DNA of 38,160 nt from an uncultured Polycyclovorans sp. (GCA_936928855.1 CAKZHZ010000017.1:1-38160); one strand, 5' to 3'; shown: positions 1 through 8,128, numbered from the stretch's first letter. The notes: generated by a model not told the origin, from the sequence alone. Program-made: numbers and translations.

Positions 1-50
1 GACCCGAAAAGCCCTCAGCGATTTCATCAAACCATTTACGGAACACCACA

Positions 51-539
51 CTAGCGGCGTGGCGGCAGCTGCTTGTGCATGCGGAAGCGCGGCAATGCCA
101 CGCCGTTGCGGATGGCGGTCTCCTCGGCGTCCAGCGCGTAACCCTGTCGTTCGAAGAAGGGCCGCGCCAGACGGCTGGCTTCGGTAAACAGCCGTGGGAC
201 CCCGCACTGCGCCAGCGCCATCTCAACCGGCCGATAGAGTGCCTGGGCCACGCCCCGGCGCATCCGGTCCGGTGCCGTGAACAGAAACACGATGTGGCCG
301 GTATCGCGATAGCCGACGAAGCCGGCAAGGCCCTGGTCGTCTTCGGCTAGCATCACCTGGCAATCCTCCAGTCGTTGTTGCCAGGCTGCCCGATCCGGCG
401 GGACGGGCGCCCAGGCGAGGCGCTGTGCCTTGCTGTAGTGATGCGCGGCCCCCTGATGCACGGCGGCGGTGAACAAGGCGATGACGGCGTCGAGGTCGGC
501 GTCCATGTACCGGCGAATGTTCAGGTCGGGCACGCTCAT
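51..539 (-). CDS. GNAT-family N-acetyltransferase
   Basis: The 162-aa product has the GNAT fold order: an N-terminal strand-helix pair (NIRRYMDADLDAVIALF), a central IVFLF strand, then the acetyl-CoA pyrophosphate loop R-R-G-V-A-Q-A-L, and a C-terminal FFERQGYA motif typical of the last GNAT helix and strand. Family knowledge implies transfer of an acetyl group from acetyl-CoA to an amine; the substrate cannot be read from the sequence, though the C-terminus resembles the YafP-like branch. The open frame extends far upstream, but that part is arginine/proline-rich shadow of the neighbouring gene. The ATG at 537-539 overlaps the stop of the upstream lipoprotein gene by four bases (ATGA on the minus strand), which suggests translational coupling. 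Confidence 0.85.
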   Translation of the reverse strand: MSVPDLNIRRYMDADLDAVIALFTAAVHQGAAHHYSKAQRLAWAPVPPDRAAWQQRLEDCQVMLAEDDQGLAGFVGYRDTGHIVFLFTAPDRMRRGVAQALYRPVEMALAQCGVPRLFTEASRLARPFFERQGYALDAEETAIRNGVALPRFRMHKQLPPRR

Positions 540-2065
540 TCGCCCTGACAGCCAAGGCGGATGTCGACACAGAGGGACATCTTTCCGTCGTGCCGGCGCA
601 GCGAGCGGGCCGATGCGAAGTGATGGCTCATGCGCGGAGCCCAGGTCGCGTCGTCCAGCAGTCGCGCTTCTGCGGTGTCGTGGCCGGGGGTGCCAGGGGC
701 TTTCAGCCAGCGGTCGAACCAGGCGACGGTGTAGTGCTCGATCATCGGGCGGGCCCAGCCGCCTCGGCAGGCGTTGTCGATCAGAGTCGGGCACCAGGAG
801 GTGGCCGGCATATCAAGCATCAAGGCGAAGTCGTAGGGCGTGGCGCCGGCAATGGTGATTTGTAGCGCATCGATACCGGCAGCACGCCAGGCGCTGAAGC
901 CGCCAAGATGGCCATTGCGCGGCGGGTCGGCCTCGAATGCGACAGGCCGTACGCCGTACTCGGCGGTGAACCCCAGCGCCGGCACGCGCGGCACGATGAC
1001 CCAGGCCCCCCAGTCCGGGCGAAGCGCCTGCATGTCGGGAGTGAACGGCAGTGGCGCGTCAGCTCCGAGCGCCGCCGCCACCCGCGGCTGCTGGGGGCTG
1101 CCGAGGCCATCCCAGGCAACGATGGCGCGGATCGGGTTGTCGGCGGTGTGGGAGCCGGGCCAGGGGGTGGCGCCGGGGGCGTCGTGGCTTTGCACGCTCG
1201 CAGCCTCCATCGCGCCCGCACCGTGGCCGGCCACTCCGATGCGCGTGGCATCAAGGTGCGTATGGGCCGGGTTGTAGGTGTCCACGGTGGCGGGCGAATA
1301 GCGGCAGGAGACGCCCTGTGGGTGGGGCTGGGTCGGTGAGGATTGCAGGAATGCAATGCTGTCGATCAATGCCGCTTCCGGGCTGAAGTCCGGCGGCGCG
1401 GCGAGGCTGGCCCGACTGTGTTCCGAGGCGCCCTCGCCGTAGGGATCGTGGGTCAAGACCACGTAGCCCGCCCGTACCAGCGCCTGCGCGGCCCACCAGT
1501 AGAGGGCTTCGCCGCCCCAAGTGGCCGCATTGCGGATGACGACGCCGGGACGCCGCTCGCCGAGCGGGAGGTTGCGGGGTTGCCACACATGACCTGACAG
1601 CAGGTTGCAATGGCGGTCCAAGTAGAGCACCCGATGCACCTCCGCGACCTCCTCGCGAAAGTGTTGGCCGTCGGCGCCGTCAACGTCGGGGTGGCGTTTC
1701 GGATCGCCCATGCAGACGCTGGCGCCCTTGGCACACACCACTTGCGGTGAAAACTCGTTGTTGAGGGGGAATCGGGTCGGGTGCTCGATCGCGCGTAAGA
1801 TCCAGAAGTTCGTGGTGTTCGAGTCGTGGGCCATCAGGCCATTGGGGTAGCCGGGTGCCACCTCGTCGAGTTCCGCGGGGGCCTCGGTGGTTCTCGCCAG
1901 ATTGGCCGTTTCGCAGGCCTCGAAGGCGGCCGAAGGGGCGGTTGCCAGATCGCAGTGGGGATCGACGGGTAGCGCAATCGGTGTGCTGCTGTCGCCGCCT
2001 CCGCAGGCCGCGAGCAAGGCCGGCGTGGCCAGGCGGATCAGCAGGCGCAAGGGGGCGGGCGGCAT
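536..2065 (-). CDS. alpha/beta-hydrolase-like lipoprotein lacking the nucleophile serine
   Basis: The 509-aa protein starts with a short signal peptide ending in a lipobox (L-L-A-A-C, Cys21), so it should be a lipid-anchored envelope protein. Residues ~170-330 look like an alpha/beta-hydrolase core (RRPGVVIRNA, YVVLTHDPYGEGAS, RIGVAGHGAG, RAIVAWDGL). The nucleophile elbow, normally G-x-S-x-G, reads G-H-G-A-G, with Gly282 (GGT at 1222-1220) where Ser is expected. A serine codon AGT is one base away, so a recent change or a sequencing error is possible. If real, the protein may be a non-catalytic binding protein or use other chemistry. The start is set by an AGGAG ribosome site just upstream. 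It is coupled to the GNAT gene downstream. Fold call is fairly confident; function is unknown. Confidence 0.8.
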   Translation of the reverse strand: MPPAPLRLLIRLATPALLAACGGGDSSTPIALPVDPHCDLATAPSAAFEACETANLARTTEAPAELDEVAPGYPNGLMAHDSNTTNFWILRAIEHPTRFPLNNEFSPQVVCAKGASVCMGDPKRHPDVDGADGQHFREEVAEVHRVLYLDRHCNLLSGHVWQPRNLPLGERRPGVVIRNAATWGGEALYWWAAQALVRAGYVVLTHDPYGEGASEHSRASLAAPPDFSPEAALIDSIAFLQSSPTQPHPQGVSCRYSPATVDTYNPAHTHLDATRIGVAGHGAGAMEAASVQSHDAPGATPWPGSHTADNPIRAIVAWDGLGSPQQPRVAAALGADAPLPFTPDMQALRPDWGAWVIVPRVPALGFTAEYGVRPVAFEADPPRNGHLGGFSAWRAAGIDALQITIAGATPYDFALMLDMPATSWCPTLIDNACRGGWARPMIEHYTVAWFDRWLKAPGTPGHDTAEARLLDDATWAPRMSHHFASARSLRRHDGKMSLCVDIRLGCQGE

Positions 2066-2115
2066 TGCGGACTCCTGAGCATGAGGACAGCGCAAGCCTA
2101 CGGGATGTTTGCGCC

Positions 2116-3546
2116 TCAGGGCAGGGCGCGCTCCTGGCTCAGTAATTGCCCGAGGTCGGCGATGGCGCGCTCGATCGCCGGGGTGAGGACGTGCCCGGCC
2201 GATAGCCGCAGGCAGTGATCGGCATCGCCGCCCAGTGAGAACGCGCAGCCCGGCACCAGGCCCACGCCAATCTCGCGGGCGGCGCGCATCAGCCACAGCG
2301 GGTCGCGGGGGGTGGGCAGCGCCACCCACAGCAGGAAGCCGCCTTGCGGACGGGTGACGGTGGTGCCGGCGGGGAAGTGCTGCAGGATGCGCTGTCGGTA
2401 GGCGCTGACCTGCTGTTGCAGGGCCGGGCGCAGCCGTGCCAGGTGGCGATCGAGGCCACCGTCGACCAGCAGCCGCGCCACTACCGCCTGGGCTGCCGTG
2501 GCGGTGGCGATGCTGCTGGTGAACTGCGCGGTGGTGAGGTCGCGGTAGCGGTCGCCGGGCAGGCGGCGGCGACGTACCGCCCAGCCCAGCCGCAGGCCGG
2601 GAGCGAGCATCTTGCTGACGCTGCCGCAGGTGATGACATCGGCATCCGGTGCCAGCGCCAGCATCGAGGTGGGGCGTGCGCCGAGGTGACTGAGCTCGGC
2701 GTACACGTCGTCCTCGATCAGCGGAATGCCCTGACGGGCGAACAGCTGGCCGATGGCGCGTCGTTCGGGCTCTGGCGTGAGGGCGCCGGTGGGGTTGTGA
2801 TAGCACGGGGTGAGACAGGCGGCGGCGATGCGGTGCTGGGCCAGTGCTGCCGCCACCGCGTCGGCGCGCAGGCCCTGGGCCGGGTCGAATGGCAGCTCCA
2901 CCACCTTGCGGCCCAGCCGCTGCAGCAGGGGATAGAGGCCAAAGAAGCTGGGGCGCTCCACCAGCACGGAATCGCCCTCGCGGGTGGTGGCTTCCAGCGC
3001 CAGTCGCAGCGCGTCCATGCAGCCGTGGGTGAGGGTAACGTCGTCCGCGTCGGGGGGCTGTCCGCCCAGCCCGACGCGCCGCGCGATGGCCCGCCGCAGT
3101 TCGGCATTGCCGGGGGCCACCTCGTACCCATAGAGCGCGCTGCCCAGTCGGCGGTAGGCATCGGTTTCCAGGCGGCGCAGCAGGCGGTCGGGAATATGGG
3201 AGGGCCCGAGCGTGGAGCCGCCCAGCGGCAGCTCTCGCGGGTGCTGCTGCAGCACTTCCAGAATGGTGCGCAGCACCGCGTCCGGCACCGTCAGCGGCGG
3301 CGCTGATGGGCCGGGCAGGCGGGGTGTGGTGGCAGGCGCGCAGACCACGAAGCGGGCGCGGTGCTGCGCCTGTGCCAGGCCATCGCGCTCAAGCTGGTGC
3401 AGCGCATGCTGGGCGGTGATCACGCTCACCCCGTGATCGGCCGCGATGCGACGGATCGATGGCAGGCGTTCTCCCGGGCGCAGCAGCCCGTCGTCGATCT
3501 GGCGGCGCAGGGCCAGGTGAATGCGCTGGTACTTGGGGGCGTCCAT
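2116..3546 (-). CDS. MocR-type transcriptional regulator (GntR HTH fused to aminotransferase fold)
   Basis: The 476-aa protein has an N-terminal GntR winged helix (residues ~5-70, including GLLRPGERLPSIR) followed by a class I aminotransferase-like domain. The PLP-binding lysine is visible as Lys312 in S-V-S-K-M-L-A-P-G-L-R-L-G-W. Length matches the MocR family (about 460-500 aa). MocR proteins bind PLP or its amino-acid adducts and usually control a divergent gene. Here the divergent operon (thioesterase, cupin, aminotransferase) starts 86 bp away, with a palindromic element between them. The inference is that this protein senses an amine or amino acid handled by that operon and represses itself. 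A second MocR at 8791-10197 has a related upstream element. Confidence 0.93.
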   Translation of the reverse strand: MDAPKYQRIHLALRRQIDDGLLRPGERLPSIRRIAADHGVSVITAQHALHQLERDGLAQAQHRARFVVCAPATTPRLPGPSAPPLTVPDAVLRTILEVLQQHPRELPLGGSTLGPSHIPDRLLRRLETDAYRRLGSALYGYEVAPGNAELRRAIARRVGLGGQPPDADDVTLTHGCMDALRLALEATTREGDSVLVERPSFFGLYPLLQRLGRKVVELPFDPAQGLRADAVAAALAQHRIAAACLTPCYHNPTGALTPEPERRAIGQLFARQGIPLIEDDVYAELSHLGARPTSMLALAPDADVITCGSVSKMLAPGLRLGWAVRRRRLPGDRYRDLTTAQFTSSIATATAAQAVVARLLVDGGLDRHLARLRPALQQQVSAYRQRILQHFPAGTTVTRPQGGFLLWVALPTPRDPLWLMRAAREIGVGLVPGCAFSLGGDADHCLRLSAGHVLTPAIERAIADLGQLLSQERALP

Positions 3547-3565
3547 CTGTGCTTATTGTTGTGCT

Positions 3566-3594
3566 GATATCTGTATCTGTATAGAGACAGATCA
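3566..3594. promoter_or_regulatory. candidate MocR operator (copy A)
   Basis: This 29-bp block lies between the divergent MocR gene and the thioesterase gene. It contains the overlapping repeat TATCTGTATCTGTA and an inverted repeat ATCTGT-N6-ACAGAT (3575-3592). The block matches 22 of 29 positions of the block at 10223-10251 in front of the second MocR, with the palindrome at exactly the same offset. The location and the pairing with MocR genes suggest an operator. Binding is inferred. Confidence 0.6.
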
Positions 3595-3632
3595 ACCCGC
3601 TTTAATACGTCCTTTCGCTGTCAGGAGCGCCC

Positions 3633-4055
3633 ATGTCCACGCCAACCCCCGATCCCGAATTGTTTGCCCGTGCCGGCCTGGTGCAGGCCCTGCGCATCGT
3701 CCCCGAGCAGGTGGGCGAAGGGCGGGCCATTGCCCATTTCGAGGTGGATGCGGTGCACAGCCAGCATCACGGCTTCGTGCACGCCGGCGCCGTTGCCACC
3801 CTGGCCGATCACACCGCCGGCGCCGCCGCCAACGCGCTGGTGGCCGAGGGCAAGGCGGTGCTTACCGTGGAGTTCAAGATCAACCTACTCAAGCCGGTGC
3901 TGGGGCCGCGGGTGACCGCTGAGGCGGAGGTGCTGCGGGCCGGGCGCCAGCTGCATGTGGTGGAGTCCCGGGTCTATGCCGGTGCACCGCGCGCGCTGGT
4001 GGCGATCGCGCTGGTCACGCTGTCGGTGGTGGATACGCCGACGGTGCGGACATGA
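3633..4055 (+). CDS. PaaI-family hotdog thioesterase
   Basis: The 140-aa product has the PaaI/YbgC hotdog signature HHGFVHAGAVATLADH (residues 45-60), with the active-site acidic residue expected at Asp59, and normal family length. The family hydrolyses acyl- or aryl-CoA thioesters in the cytoplasm. The ATG has a good ribosome site (CAGGAG) eight bases upstream. It is the first gene of an operon with a cupin (4-base ATGA overlap) and a branched-chain-type aminotransferase, reading away from a MocR regulator. The natural acyl-CoA is unknown; the neighbours hint at a branched or amino-acid-derived acyl-CoA. Confidence 0.9.
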   Translation: MSTPTPDPELFARAGLVQALRIVPEQVGEGRAIAHFEVDAVHSQHHGFVHAGAVATLADHTAGAAANALVAEGKAVLTVEFKINLLKPVLGPRVTAEAEVLRAGRQLHVVESRVYAGAPRALVAIALVTLSVVDTPTVRT

Positions 4056-4546
4056 GCACCTCGCCAGTGGTGTCCATCGATGCCGTGCCGGCGACGGTGC
4101 TGGCCGCGCATCGCCCCGGGGTGCAGCGGCGCGCCCTGACGGCCCCTGCCGGCGGGCAGGCGCTGGGCTGCAGTGTCTACGTGCTGGCGCCGGGCGCGAC
4201 GGCCTGGCCCCGGCACTATCACGCCGCCAATGAGGAGGCGGTCTTCATCCTCCATGGCACCGGTGAACTGCGCCTTGGCGAGGCCTGCTGGCCGGTGCGG
4301 GCGCGCGACTATGTGGCGCTGCCCGCCGGGCCGGCGCACGCGCATCAGTTGCGCAACACGGGCGATCAGCCGCTGGAGTATCTGTGCCTGTCGACCATGG
4401 TGCCGGTGGATGTGACCGTGTATCCCGACAGCGACAAGCTGGCGGTGTTCGCCGGCAGCGCGCCCGGAGGCCCGGCATCGGCGCGCTTTGTCAGCGGCAG
4501 CTGGCGGCGGGGGGATGCGGTCGACTACTGGGAAGGGGAACGATGA
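4052..4546 (+). CDS. cupin-domain protein
   Basis: The 164-aa single-cupin protein has motif 1 as H55-x-H57 followed by Glu62 and Gly69 (HYHAANEEAVFILHG), and motif 2 near GPAHAHQL with His98, so a metal-binding beta-barrel is likely. It resembles the uncharacterised COG3837-like cupins, including the LCLSTMVPVDVTVYPDS stretch after the barrel. Start and stop both lie in ATGA overlaps with the flanking thioesterase and aminotransferase genes, so the three are almost certainly co-translated. It may be an enzyme (dioxygenase or isomerase) or a ligand-binding protein; the sequence does not decide. Confidence 0.88.
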   Translation: MSTSPVVSIDAVPATVLAAHRPGVQRRALTAPAGGQALGCSVYVLAPGATAWPRHYHAANEEAVFILHGTGELRLGEACWPVRARDYVALPAGPAHAHQLRNTGDQPLEYLCLSTMVPVDVTVYPDSDKLAVFAGSAPGGPASARFVSGSWRRGDAVDYWEGER

Positions 4547-5616
4547 GCGCGCAGCCGTTGCAGCCCTTTGGGCAGCGGCTGCTGCCCACGGTCTGGCATG
4601 CCGAGCATGAGGGTGGACACTGGGCTGCGGGAGGCCTGCGGCCGCTGGCGGCGGTTCCGGTCCCGGTGGCCGGCGGCACGGTGCAGTACGCCCTGTCGGT
4701 GTTCGAAGGGCTCAAGGCCTATCGGGATACGGTGGATGGCGCGCACCTGTTCCGGGTGGCGGATCATGCGCGGCGGTTGCAGGCCAGCGCGCGACGGCTG
4801 GCGTTGCCGGCGGTGCCCGAGACCCTGTTCGTGACAGCCTGCCGCGACCTGGTGCGCGCCGTGGCGGCGGAGCTGCCCGCCGGCGATGCCGGTGCGCTCT
4901 ACCTGCGCCCTACGCTGTACGCCTGTGACGAAGGGCTTGGCTTGCGGCCGGGTCGCCGTCATGGTTTCACGGTCGTCGCCAATCCCTGTATCGATCCACC
5001 CCTCAAGTCGGTGCGGCTGTGGGCCGAGCCGCAGCTGAGCCGGGCGGCGCCGGGGGGCATCGGCGGGGTGAAGGCGGCCGCCAACTATGCGGCCGGCATC
5101 GGCGGGCTGCTCGCGGCGCAGGCGCGGGGATATGACGATGTGCTGTGGCTGGACGCCGTGACGCATGCCGAACTCAGCGAGGCCGGCACCATGAATGTGT
5201 TCGCCGAGATCGACGGGGTGCTGTACACGCCGCCACTGGACGGCACCCTGCTGGCCGGCATCACGCGGGATACCGTGCTGCAGCTGGCACCGGCGTTGGG
5301 GCTGCAGGTGGCGGAAGCGGCAATCCCGCTGACGACACTGCGATCCGCAGCGGCGGACGGGCGGCTGGGCGCGGTGTTCGGCACCGGCACCGCCTGCCGT
5401 CTGGTGTCCATTTCGGAAATCGGCACCGAGGCGGGCGTGATCGTGCCCGGCCCATCGCCGTTGGCCACGCAGCTGTATGTCGCACTCCGGCAGGTGCAGC
5501 GGGCGCCGCCCGAAGCCTGGTGCCTGCCCGTTTGGGGAGGGACGAACCCGCCCGTGATGGGGCAAGGTCGGAGCGAGCATTCACAAGAAACCAACGCCGC
5601 CCCTGGGGGCGCATGA
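4543..5616 (+). CDS. branched-chain-type aminotransferase (fold-type IV PLP enzyme)
   Basis: The 357-aa product matches BCAT layout: QYALSVFEGLKAYR near the N-terminus, an arginine-rich middle, the PLP lysine at Lys177 in G-G-V-K-A-A-A-N-Y-A, EAGTMNVF for cofactor phosphate contact, and GTGTACRL near the C-terminus. Family members interconvert branched-chain amino acids and 2-oxo acids with glutamate as amino donor. The start is the ATG in the ATGA overlap with the cupin, preceded by GGAAGGGGA. Its position in a MocR-controlled operon with thioesterase and cupin makes a specialised rather than housekeeping role likely. The last ~25 residues (after LPVW) are low-complexity and seem to be read from what would otherwise be intergenic sequence. 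Confidence 0.87.
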   Translation: MSAQPLQPFGQRLLPTVWHAEHEGGHWAAGGLRPLAAVPVPVAGGTVQYALSVFEGLKAYRDTVDGAHLFRVADHARRLQASARRLALPAVPETLFVTACRDLVRAVAAELPAGDAGALYLRPTLYACDEGLGLRPGRRHGFTVVANPCIDPPLKSVRLWAEPQLSRAAPGGIGGVKAAANYAAGIGGLLAAQARGYDDVLWLDAVTHAELSEAGTMNVFAEIDGVLYTPPLDGTLLAGITRDTVLQLAPALGLQVAEAAIPLTTLRSAAADGRLGAVFGTGTACRLVSISEIGTEAGVIVPGPSPLATQLYVALRQVQRAPPEAWCLPVWGGTNPPVMGQGRSEHSQETNAAPGGA

Positions 5617-5630
5617 GAGGAGCGCTGCAC

Positions 5631-5939
5631 ATGAAGTGGTATGTCGTTGCCGAAATCACGCTGACCGACCCGAGCTGGGTGAACGAGTACATCGCCGCGG
5701 TGACGCCGATGATCCAGGCCGCCGGTGGCCGCTATCTGGCCCGCACGCCCAAGGCGGAGCGCATGGAAGGTGACCGGCCGGTGCCGAGTGTCTCGGTGAT
5801 TCTGGAGTTCCCTTCGCGGGAGGCCGCCGAGGGCTTCTATCAGAGCGAAGCCTACCGCCCCTGGCGTGACGCCCGGCAGAAAGGGTCGGAAGGCCACTTC
5901 CTGCTGGTGGCCGGCGAAGACATCAACGACGCACGCTGA
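5631..5939 (+). CDS. DUF1330-family small protein
   Basis: The 102-aa protein fits the DUF1330 dimeric alpha/beta-barrel (ferredoxin-like) family: MKWYVVAEITLTD first strand, YIAAVTPMIQAAGGRYL helix and strand, ILEFPSREAAEGFYQSEAYRPWRDAR helix. Members are small, mostly uncharacterised, and related in fold to monooxygenase and EthD-like proteins. The start has a strong ribosome site (GAGAGGAG). It follows the aminotransferase by 14 bp and is probably the last gene of that operon. Its 3' end overlaps the convergent GST gene by 17 bases. Confidence 0.88.
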   Translation: MKWYVVAEITLTDPSWVNEYIAAVTPMIQAAGGRYLARTPKAERMEGDRPVPSVSVILEFPSREAAEGFYQSEAYRPWRDARQKGSEGHFLLVAGEDINDAR

Positions 5940-6543
5940 GCGCAGACATTGGCGTGATGCGCGGGAGTGCGAACAGCCGTTGCAGCCAGGCGCTGACGGC
6001 GGGGTAGCGCGCGAGGTCGTAGCCGCCCTCGTCGGCGACGTGGGTGTAGGCCGCCAGTCCGAGATCGGCGATGGTGGGGGTGTCGCCCGCCAGCCAGTCG
6101 GTGCGCGACAGTTGTTGCTCCATCACCGCCAGCGCGGCGTTGCCCTTGTCGCGGGCGGCGGCGATCCGGTCTGCCCAGGCCTCGGCCTTGCCGAGAAAAC
6201 GGATCCAGTAGCGCACGGTGGCGATATGGGGTTCGTGGCTGTACTGCTCGAAGAACAGCCACTCCATCACCCGTGCCCGGGCCCAGCGATCCTGTGGCAG
6301 CCAGGGGGTGCCATCGGCGAGGTAGCAGAGCATGGCGTTGGACTCCGCCAGATAACGGCCCTCCACTTCCAGCAGGGGCACCTTGCCGTTGGGGTTCATG
6401 GACAGAAACGCGGGCGTGCGCGACGCACCGTTGACGATGTCCACCTCCACCCACTCGAAGGGCATGTCGAGGTGTTGCATCAGTACGGCGGGTTTCCAGC
6501 AATTGCCGGATCCGCTCATGCCATAGAGCCGGGGGGTGTGCAT
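5923..6543 (-). CDS. glutathione S-transferase family protein
   Basis: The 206-aa protein has an N-terminal thioredoxin-like domain with the cis-proline segment N-G-K-V-P-L-L-E (Pro56) and the glutathione-binding E-S pair (Glu67-Ser68), then an all-helical C-terminal domain with the DWLAGDTPTIADLGLAAYTH capping motif typical of GSTs. The likely role is glutathione conjugation or a glutathione-dependent lyase/peroxidase reaction in the cytoplasm; class and substrate are not clear. It is the last gene of a minus-strand run below the AlkB-like gene (9-bp gap). Confidence 0.92.
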   Translation of the reverse strand: MHTPRLYGMSGSGNCWKPAVLMQHLDMPFEWVEVDIVNGASRTPAFLSMNPNGKVPLLEVEGRYLAESNAMLCYLADGTPWLPQDRWARARVMEWLFFEQYSHEPHIATVRYWIRFLGKAEAWADRIAAARDKGNAALAVMEQQLSRTDWLAGDTPTIADLGLAAYTHVADEGGYDLARYPAVSAWLQRLFALPRITPMSALSVRR

Positions 6544-6552
6544 GGACGGATG

Positions 6553-7176
6553 TTAGCGTGTCTGCGGGGTCACCCAGCGGAAAGTCAGGTTGAGCCGCTC
6601 GCCGGTGGGGCGGGACTCCTTGGGCACCGCGTGTTGCCAGTGCCGCTGGGTAGGGCCGGCCATCAGCAGCAGGCTGCCATCGGCCAGGTGCAGGGTGTGG
6701 CGCAGGGCGCGGCGCGGATGCCGCAGCTGGAACCTTCGGGTGGCACCCAGGCTGAGCGAGGCGATGGCCGGCGTGGGGCCGAGCACTGCTTCGTTGTCGG
6801 CATGCCAGCTCACGCTGTCGTGTTGGTTGCGATAGCGATTGATCAGCACGCTGTTGTAGCGGGCGCCGGTGATCGCTTCGATGCGGCATCGCAGCGTCTG
6901 CAGCGTGGGTGTCCAGGGTTGGGGGCGTTGCACCTGATGGGAGTAGGTGTAGACCGTGCCCGGGTCGCCAACCCAGCAGATCAGGCGCGGCTGCATCAGC
7001 CATTTGCCGAACATGCGGATGGGTTGGGTCTGCCAGGGCAGTTCCGCGCAGAGCTGTGCGAACAACGGCCCGCATTCCGCTGGGTCGAGGAACGCCGGCC
7101 AGAGCTGCAGGCGGGCATCGGGCAGCCCGAGGTCACCGGCCAGCGGGCCGAACAGTGAGCCCTCAGACGAGGGCAT
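6553..7176 (-). CDS. AlkB-like Fe(II)/2-oxoglutarate dioxygenase
   Basis: The 207-aa product carries the full AlkB iron triad: His125 and Asp127 in S-W-H-A-D-N-E, His182 in W-Q-H-A-V-P-K, and the 2-oxoglutarate-binding arginines in R-L-N-L-T-F-R. The segment NSVLINRYRNQHDSVSWHADNE is close to ALKBH2/3-type and bacterial group-2 enzymes. Known members demethylate 1-methyladenine and 3-methylcytosine in DNA or RNA. The start overlaps the end of the upstream crotonase gene by 14 bases. No adaptation-response gene (ada) is nearby, so the link to alkylation damage here is from the family only. Confidence 0.92.
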   Translation of the reverse strand: MPSSEGSLFGPLAGDLGLPDARLQLWPAFLDPAECGPLFAQLCAELPWQTQPIRMFGKWLMQPRLICWVGDPGTVYTYSHQVQRPQPWTPTLQTLRCRIEAITGARYNSVLINRYRNQHDSVSWHADNEAVLGPTPAIASLSLGATRRFQLRHPRRALRHTLHLADGSLLLMAGPTQRHWQHAVPKESRPTGERLNLTFRWVTPQTR

Positions 7177-8128
7177 CGACCAGCCCCCAGTCCAAGGCCG
7201 TGGCGGCCGTTACGCGGGCGCCGCCGAGCACCATCCAGGCGGTGCGCTGGCGGCCGATGCGGCGCGGCAGGCTGATACAGCCCCCGGCGCCGGGGATCAG
7301 CCCGAAGCGCAGTTCCGGCAACTGGAACCAGGCGTCCTGGTGCGCCTCGATGCGTCCGGCGAAGGCGGGAAACTCGATGCCGGAACCGATGCAGGCACCG
7401 TGCACGCGCACCGTCACGCGGTCACGGCAGGCCGCCAAGGCCGCGCCGGGCAGGGCCAGACTGCGTACCAGATGGGCGGTGGCGGGGTCGGGGGCGCTGC
7501 CAAACTCGCTGAGGTCGCCGCCGGTGGAAAAGCATTTCCCGTGGCCGGCCAGCCGCACCTCGCGGATCTCGGGGTCGAGCTGCACCAGTTGCAACGCCTC
7601 GATCAATGCGTCACGCATCTCGCGCGACATGGCATTGCGGGTGGAGGCGCGGTTGAGCCAGAGCTGCAGTTGCGGACCCGACCGCTCCAGCATCACCGCC
7701 GGGCCCGTTTCGCGGTGCGGGATCGGGTGGTCGGCGCGGTGGGCGGCCAGCCAGGCCTGGTACTCCGGTCCTGCCTGCAGGGTGGAGTAGCTCAGGGATT
7801 CGGCGAACAGGGCGGCCTCCCGGGGCAGCCCTTCGGTGTGGCGCAACAGCTGGACGAACACCGCCGCCGCCCGTGGAGTGGCCTCGATACGCTGCAGCAG
7901 TGGCGCGGCCGCGTCGGTATCGGCCACTCGTACGTCACAGGCGGCGGCCCACGCCGCCGGGCCGTGGCCGATGCCGATCACCGGACAGGGCGGCAGCGCG
8001 CCTACCGGGGCGCTGGCGTCGGCATCGAGCGGCAGCAGCACCGCAGTGGTGTCGTCGAACAGCGACGGTGGCGTGCCCGCCCGCATGCGGTCAGCAAGCG
8101 CGTCGGGGCTGAGGGTGAGGGCGGCCAT
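7163..8128 (-). CDS. enoyl-CoA hydratase/isomerase with N-terminal extension
   Basis: Of 321 residues, the C-terminal ~180 form a crotonase core. It has the oxyanion-hole segment AGHGKCFSTGGDLSEFG, a Glu in G-S-G-I-E aligned with hydratase Glu144, and another Glu in Q-L-P-E-L aligned with Glu164, then LIPGAGG. Both catalytic acids are therefore present and hydratase activity is plausible. The first ~140 residues look like a degenerate crotonase half (CPVIGIGHG, then PREAALFAESLSYSTLQAGPEYQAWL), a layout also seen in some long crotonases. The substrate is unknown. It lies between the SnoaL-like and AlkB-like genes on the same strand. Confidence 0.85.
   Translation of the reverse strand: MAALTLSPDALADRMRAGTPPSLFDDTTAVLLPLDADASAPVGALPPCPVIGIGHGPAAWAAACDVRVADTDAAAPLLQRIEATPRAAAVFVQLLRHTEGLPREAALFAESLSYSTLQAGPEYQAWLAAHRADHPIPHRETGPAVMLERSGPQLQLWLNRASTRNAMSREMRDALIEALQLVQLDPEIREVRLAGHGKCFSTGGDLSEFGSAPDPATAHLVRSLALPGAALAACRDRVTVRVHGACIGSGIEFPAFAGRIEAHQDAWFQLPELRFGLIPGAGGCISLPRRIGRQRTAWMVLGGARVTAATALDWGLVDALV

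Noticed and set aside
1..50. Left edge sequence downstream of the GNAT gene
   Set aside because: Somewhat AT-richer but with no hairpin, ORF or recognisable site.
2066..2806. Upstream in-frame extension of the lipoprotein gene
   Set aside because: Arg/His/Pro-rich shadow of the MocR gene; the real start has AGGAG and is followed by a signal peptide and lipobox.
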